Shown here: positions 41,977 through 45,475 of the stretch, piece by piece
How positions within the stretch are numbered: position 1 is the stretch's first letter
Layout: each line of letters opens with the position of its first letter
From: PFJX01 sp964440155
GTDB taxonomy: Bacteria; Pseudomonadota; Gammaproteobacteria; Burkholderiales; Thiobacillaceae
Assembly (NCBI GenBank): GCA_964440155.1
Contig: CAYTRH010000006.1
Coordinates: 1 to 45,475, forward strand
DNA length: 45,475 bases
Direction: 5' to 3'
Translations under genes and position numbers: made by a program
The notes under the pieces: generated by a model
The model's input: only the letters and a program-made list of their open reading frames with translations
The model's database searches: none
What the model was told of the DNA's origin: nothing

Positions 41977-43701
41977 TCAGTGGCCGGCTGAACCGCTGCG
42001 GCGCGCGCCGTGTCGCCCCGCCCACCAGCGCCAGACCGTGCCGCCGGGGGCATCACGGCCGGTCAGGATGTACGTGAGCGCGTTGTAGTCGTGCACGACC
42101 ACGGCTTGCGCGCGACGTGCCTGCGGCGTACCGCAGAACAGCAGACGATCGCCGCTGTGCAGGCATTCATCGGCTTCAGGCAGCAGGATGGGCAGGTGGC
42201 CGCGTTCCAGCAGTAACGGCACGCAGGGCAGTGCCGCAGCGCCGGCGGTCGGCTCGCGCAGCAAGTCGCCCAGGCGCACCGGCTGGCCGTCGCGCAGCGC
42301 ATGCCAGACCGCCTCACCGCGACGGTGCGTGATGTCCACATCCCACACCTCCGGCACGGTGTCGTTCACCACCGCGGCGATACGGCTGATCAGTTCGTCG
42401 GCCCAGGCATCGTCACGCGTGCGGGTGTGGGCCATGAAGCGTGCCAGCAGCGGGGTGGTGAGCAGGGATAGATACTCATGCGCGACGATGCCCGCCGGCT
42501 GCATGGTGATGTCGGCTGCGAAGCGTGCGAACAGTTCGCCGTTGGCGTGGCGGTTCTGGCGCGCGACGATGAAAAGTTCAGGGTTGATCTGGCGCGCGGT
42601 CATGACGATGGACAGGTTGTTGATGTCATCGTCGGTGCCCGCGACGATGCCTACTGCCCGTTCGATGCCGGCATCGATCAATGTCGCCGCCTCGGTGCCG
42701 CGTCCAACGATGCAGTCGTCACAGCCGGTGGTGTCGGGACGGGCTTCGATCACGGTGATGTGCACGCCGGCCCGGCGCAGATGGCGCACGACCGCTTTGC
42801 CGAAGCGCCCGTAACCACACACGATCCAGGCGCCGGTGGGGGGCTCCAACGGTTGCGGCAGCGGCTCGCCGGGTACGCCGGTGAGCCAGCGGTAGAGCAG
42901 GTGTTGTCCCGGGTTGTTGAGCGCCATGGCCAGATGCTCGGCGAACACCTCGAACGCGATCACCACCTCCTCGGTGCCGAACGAGGCCATGTTGGCCGCG
43001 GTGTCCAAGGTGTCGGCACGGCACATCACCGGCAATTCCGGGCGCAGTAGCTTGACCGTCACGGCCGCCGCCAGGTTGGCCTGATCGTCATTGGTCAGCG
43101 CAATGACCCCGGCGCAGCGACGGTGGCGCAGACCCGCCAGGATCAGGCTTTCCGGCAGGCGGGCGTCGGCCGCCAGCGCCGGGATGTCTCTGCGCAGATC
43201 CATCAGATCCAGTTCGGCGATGCGCTCGCCATCGATATCGATGGCCACGCACTGGCGCCCCTGCAGGTCCAGTGCGCGCAGCAACAGCGTGCCGGTCTCG
43301 CCGCAACCGGCGACGATGTGGAACGGCTGACGCAGGCGGCGTACGCGACGGGCGAAACGACCGGCGCGTATCGCCCGCTGCATGGCCGGCTCGCGCAGCA
43401 ACGCGAGGATGGTGCCGATGCCGTAAAGCCAGGCGATCACCGTCAGGTAGATGGTGAACGTCGCCCATGCCCGCTGTGCGTCGCTGAACGTGGCCGGCAC
43501 CTCGCCGAAGCCGATGGTGGTGGCGGTATAGCTGACGAAGTAGAACGCGTGGAAAAAGCTCATCGGCGCGGTCGGCCGACCGTCCGCATCCACGCCCGGG
43601 ATGAGGGTCATGCCCAGCAGGGCGACGGCGTAGCAGACGATCAGCGTGATCAGCGGCGCGCGCATGCGCCGCAGGATCAGGAACAGCGCACTCTGGGGCA
43701 T
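41977..43701 (-). CDS. Two-pore-helix potassium channel with two RCK (TrkA-N) domains
   Basis: Membrane protein of 574 residues. Two transmembrane helices (about 15-35 and 80-100) flank a pore with selectivity filter TTIGFGE at 61-67, here GFG in place of the commoner GYG. A Rossmann RCK domain starts near 128 (IVAGCGETGTLLLRAL) and a second near 290 (VCGYGRFGKAVVRHL), giving tandem nucleotide or ligand control in one chain. A C-terminal TrkA-C-like region follows. It lies 13 bases after the small membrane protein gene, so the two form an operon. Confidence 0.9.
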   Translation of the reverse strand: MPQSALFLILRRMRAPLITLIVCYAVALLGMTLIPGVDADGRPTAPMSFFHAFYFVSYTATTIGFGEVPATFSDAQRAWATFTIYLTVIAWLYGIGTILALLREPAMQRAIRAGRFARRVRRLRQPFHIVAGCGETGTLLLRALDLQGRQCVAIDIDGERIAELDLMDLRRDIPALAADARLPESLILAGLRHRRCAGVIALTNDDQANLAAAVTVKLLRPELPVMCRADTLDTAANMASFGTEEVVIAFEVFAEHLAMALNNPGQHLLYRWLTGVPGEPLPQPLEPPTGAWIVCGYGRFGKAVVRHLRRAGVHITVIEARPDTTGCDDCIVGRGTEAATLIDAGIERAVGIVAGTDDDINNLSIVMTARQINPELFIVARQNRHANGELFARFAADITMQPAGIVAHEYLSLLTTPLLARFMAHTRTRDDAWADELISRIAAVVNDTVPEVWDVDITHRRGEAVWHALRDGQPVRLGDLLREPTAGAAALPCVPLLLERGHLPILLPEADECLHSGDRLLFCGTPQARRAQAVVVHDYNALTYILTGRDAPGGTVWRWWAGRHGARRSGSAGH

Positions 43702-43714
43702 GGCGGGGCGACCG

Positions 43715-44098
43715 TCAGCGGCGCAGGTTGGTCGTCTCCGCCAGCAACAGGATCACCGACAGCAGATTGGCGGCGAGTGCGCCGGCGGCCAGCGATACCA
43801 CGCTGGCGGTGACTTCCGAGGTCATGCCCACGTGGGTCACGTGCGTGGCGATGGCCCACACGCCGGCTGCGGTCAGCAGTTGCAGATCGGCCACCAGGCT
43901 GCTGGCCAGGTGCAACGCGCCGATCTGCGTGCGCTCGCCGAACTTCAGCACGGTGGCGATCAGGTTGACCACGATCGCCGCGAACAATTCGTGCACGTGA
44001 TGGTGCTCCGGGTTGTCGATCTCGCCCAACACGAAGCCGAAGTTGAGCGTCATGGCCAGGATGATGAAGAAACCGAAAACGACCTTTTCCAGATTCAT
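43715..44098 (-). CDS. Small four-helix membrane protein (DUF6394-like)
   Basis: Protein of 127 residues with about four hydrophobic helices and almost no loops. The start MNLEKVVFGFFIILAMTLNFGFVLGEIDNPEHHHVHELFA matches a family I remember as DUF6394, often next to ion-channel genes; I am not certain of the number. EHHHVHE could bind metal. I chose the ATG at 44098 because homologues start there; an ATG at 44125 gives a nine-residue extension. Probably modulates or accompanies the potassium channel. Confidence 0.8.
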   Translation of the reverse strand: MNLEKVVFGFFIILAMTLNFGFVLGEIDNPEHHHVHELFAAIVVNLIATVLKFGERTQIGALHLASSLVADLQLLTAAGVWAIATHVTHVGMTSEVTASVVSLAAGALAANLLSVILLLAETTNLRR

Positions 44099-44173
44099 GG
44101 CGGTCTCCGAGCGAGGTTTTGCCATGATAGGCCCGGCGTCTGCGGAACGGCCATAGCCGAGCCTCGGTTGCCC

Positions 44174-44215
44174 TTGAAAATCATAAGAAAATCTTATACA
44201 TTAGAGACTTCTAAT
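44174..44215 (+). promoter_or_regulatory. AT-rich promoter with two inverted repeats ahead of the rhodanese gene
   Basis: TTGAAA at 44174-44179 and TACATT at 44197-44202 (17-base spacer). Two inverted repeats overlap this region: ATAAGA-N3-TCTTAT (44183-44197) and ATTAGA-N4-TCTAAT (44200-44215). The two centres are about 17-18 bases apart. Such tandem palindromes over a -10 look like a repressor operator; ArsR-type sulfur sensors (SqrR, BigR, sHdrR) bind AT-rich palindromes at sulfur genes, so one of these is a good guess. Confidence 0.6.
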
Positions 44216-44236
44216 ATTCCAGTGAGAGGAGTGCAC

Positions 44237-44563
44237 ATGTTCGGCATGTACAACATCAAGGAACTCGACGTCGATTCCCTGGACGCCAACAAGGAACAAA
44301 TCCATCTCATCGATGTGCGCACCGAAGGCGAGGTCGCGCGCGGGGTCATCGACGGTGCCATCCACATCCCTCTGCATCTGCTGCCGCTGCGCGCCAACGA
44401 AATCCCGCAGGACAAGCCGGTGGTGATCTACTGCAATTCCGGTGCACGTTCGGCGCAGGCGTGCGCGTTCATGGCTGCCAAAGGCTTCGACAACATGCAC
44501 AACCTGGCCGGCGGCATCATGGCCTGGGCACGTTCCGGCAAGCCGCTTTCTGCGCTTTCCTGA
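44237..44563 (+). CDS. Rhodanese-like sulfurtransferase
   Basis: Single-domain rhodanese of 108 residues. The active-site loop is YCNSGARSA with Cys66; HLIDVRTEGEVARGVIDGAIHIP is the usual N-terminal signature. It binds persulfide sulfur and hands it on to TusA. SD GAGAGGAG decides the ATG at 44237. First of the rhodanese-tusA-dsrE2 set that feeds cytoplasmic sulfur oxidation in sulfur oxidisers. Confidence 0.92.
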   Translation: MFGMYNIKELDVDSLDANKEQIHLIDVRTEGEVARGVIDGAIHIPLHLLPLRANEIPQDKPVVIYCNSGARSAQACAFMAAKGFDNMHNLAGGIMAWARSGKPLSALS

Positions 44564-44568
44564 CCATG

Positions 44569-44585
44569 CCGGGGGCTTCCCCCGG
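44569..44585 (+). terminator. Hairpin after the rhodanese gene
   Basis: CCGGGGG/CCCCCGG with a CTT loop, six bases after the stop. No long T-run. It probably attenuates transcription so that tusA also relies on its own promoter. Confidence 0.45.
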
Positions 44586-44599
44586 ATTGCCTGGCGTCA

Positions 44600-44628
44600 T
44601 TGCAATCGCTACGCAACACGAGTAAATT
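44600..44628 (+). promoter_or_regulatory. Promoter of tusA
   Basis: TTGCAA (44600-44605) and TAAATT (44623-44628) with a 17-base spacer, 45 bases before the tusA start. Confidence 0.5.
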
Positions 44629-44673
44629 ACGCCGGCTTTTTTCAGCACATGCTAATCTTTTGAAGGAGCGACC

Positions 44674-44901
44674 ATGAATTTCGACAAAGAGCTGGATGCG
44701 CGCGGACTCAACTGCCCTTTGCCCATCCCGCGCACCAAGAAGACCCTGAACGAAATGACCTCCGGCCAGACGCTCAAGGTCATCGCCACCGATCCGGGCT
44801 CCGTCAAGGATTTCGCCGCCTTCGCCAAGCAGACCGGCAACGAGCTGCTCTCCTCGTCCGAATCCGGCAGCGAGTACACCTTCTTCATCCAGAAGAAGTA
44901 A
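44674..44901 (+). CDS. tusA: Sulfur carrier protein TusA
   Basis: Protein of 75 residues. RGLNCPLPIPRTKKTL contains the CPxP motif with sulfur-carrying Cys14. It accepts persulfide from rhodanese or DsrE2 and delivers it to sulfur-oxidising enzymes (sHdr or rDsr) or to tRNA thiolation. In a rhodanese-tusA-dsrE2 order the oxidation role is favoured. SD AAGGAG. Confidence 0.95.
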   Translation: MNFDKELDARGLNCPLPIPRTKKTLNEMTSGQTLKVIATDPGSVKDFAAFAKQTGNELLSSSESGSEYTFFIQKK

Positions 44902-44968
44902 GACAGACACCGAGCGACCCGGCACCGCGCGGCGTCGACACCAACCGCACCATACGAGAGGTGGAGTG

Positions 44969-45475
44969 ATGGACGATCAAAAGAAGCTGGCGATCATCGC
45001 CACCAAGGGCACGCTGGACTGGGCCTATCCCCCGTTCATTCTGGCCTCCACGGCCGCCGCCCTGGGCTACGAAACGCAGATTTTCTTCACGTTCTACGGC
45101 TTGCAGATGCTGCGCAAGGACTTGAGTGGCCTCAAGGTGAGTCCGCTGGGCAACCCCGGCATGCCGATGAAGATGCCGTTCGGACCCAAGTGGTTCAAGG
45201 ACATCAACTGGAACATCCCCAACGCGGTGCAGTCCATCGTGCCCGGCTACGAGTCACTGGCCACGGCGCTGATGAAGCAGACCATCAAGAACAACGGTGT
45301 CGCCACCATCCCCGAGCTGCGCGAGCTCTGCCAGGAGGCCGAGGTCAAGTTCATCGCCTGTCAGATGACCGTCGAGTTGTTCGGTTTCGAGCACAGTGAT
45401 TTCATCGATGGGGTGGAATACGGCGGCGCCGCCACCTTCTTCGAGTTCGCCGGCGAGACGGACATCTGTCTGTTC
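44969..45475 (+). CDS. DsrE2-type sulfur transferase, cut by window end
   Basis: 169 residues are visible and no stop is reached; homologues suggest it ends within a few residues. It reads MDDQKKLAIIATKGTLDWAYPPF, then GLKVSPLGNPGMPMKMPFGPKWF, and ends EYGGAATFFEFAGETDICLF, the DsrE2A pattern. Cys131 in FIACQMTVELFGF and Cys121 are candidate sulfur-binding residues. DsrE2 is membrane-associated and trades sulfane sulfur with rhodanese and TusA. SD GGTGGAG. Its neighbours support sulfur-oxidation trafficking. Confidence 0.93.
   Translation, partial: MDDQKKLAIIATKGTLDWAYPPFILASTAAALGYETQIFFTFYGLQMLRKDLSGLKVSPLGNPGMPMKMPFGPKWFKDINWNIPNAVQSIVPGYESLATALMKQTIKNNGVATIPELRELCQEAEVKFIACQMTVELFGFEHSDFIDGVEYGGAATFFEFAGETDICLF

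Overview
This window is high-GC chromosomal DNA from a motile gammaproteobacterium, probably a sulfur-oxidising member of the Chromatiales/Ectothiorhodospiraceae sphere. The evidence is the bioH-bioC-bioD order, the rimP-nusA-infB-rbfA-truB-rpsO-pnp block without a YlxR gene, the tesA/ybbA-ybbP divergon, a CbbY-like sugar phosphatase, a cbb3 oxidase, and a rhodanese-TusA-DsrE2 sulfur-trafficking set at the right edge. The species cannot be named from sequence reading alone.

Layout. 1-1910: end of a biotin operon (bioH partial, bioC, bioD). 1984-8804: Fe-S-type Rrf2 regulator, SCO copper chaperone, then ccoN-O-Q-P, ccoG and a FixH/CcoH-like gene, i.e. a high-affinity terminal oxidase with part of its assembly machinery. 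8859-17635: transcription/translation block rimP to pnp, with a compact attenuator-like hairpin ahead of rimP. 17696-20350: an unrecognised small gene, a CbbY-like phosphatase, and two purine-salvage enzymes. 20427-37639: a flagellar-filament accessory island. 38054-44098: tesA, ybbA/ybbP, a two-RCK potassium channel and a small membrane protein. 44183-45475: rhodanese, TusA and DsrE2 (cut by the window end).

The flagellar island is the interesting part. It holds two near-identical flagellins of the short type usual in Alphaproteobacteria, plus flbT and flaF, flagellin-specific post-transcriptional/chaperone genes also typical of Alphaproteobacteria. Around them are a TPR protein, an unrecognised gene, a small methyltransferase, a family-2-like glycosyltransferase, a 1477-residue fused methyltransferase/kinase-like/multi-glycosyltransferase protein, a SPINDLY/OGT-like TPR glycosyltransferase, and a 1259-residue protein made almost wholly of octapeptide repeats. 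Flagellin 1 and the giant repeat protein each have a recognisable sigma-28 promoter; flagellin 2 has a sigma-54 promoter.

The 5' leaders of flagellin 1, flagellin 2 and the giant repeat protein each carry a perfect stem-loop. The stem sequences are unrelated, but every loop contains AGAA. Because flbT lies in the same island and its Caulobacter homologue acts on the flagellin mRNA leader, I propose these hairpins as a FlbT-responsive RNA element. It would tie the giant protein into the flagellin regulon. This is inference from sequence and untested.
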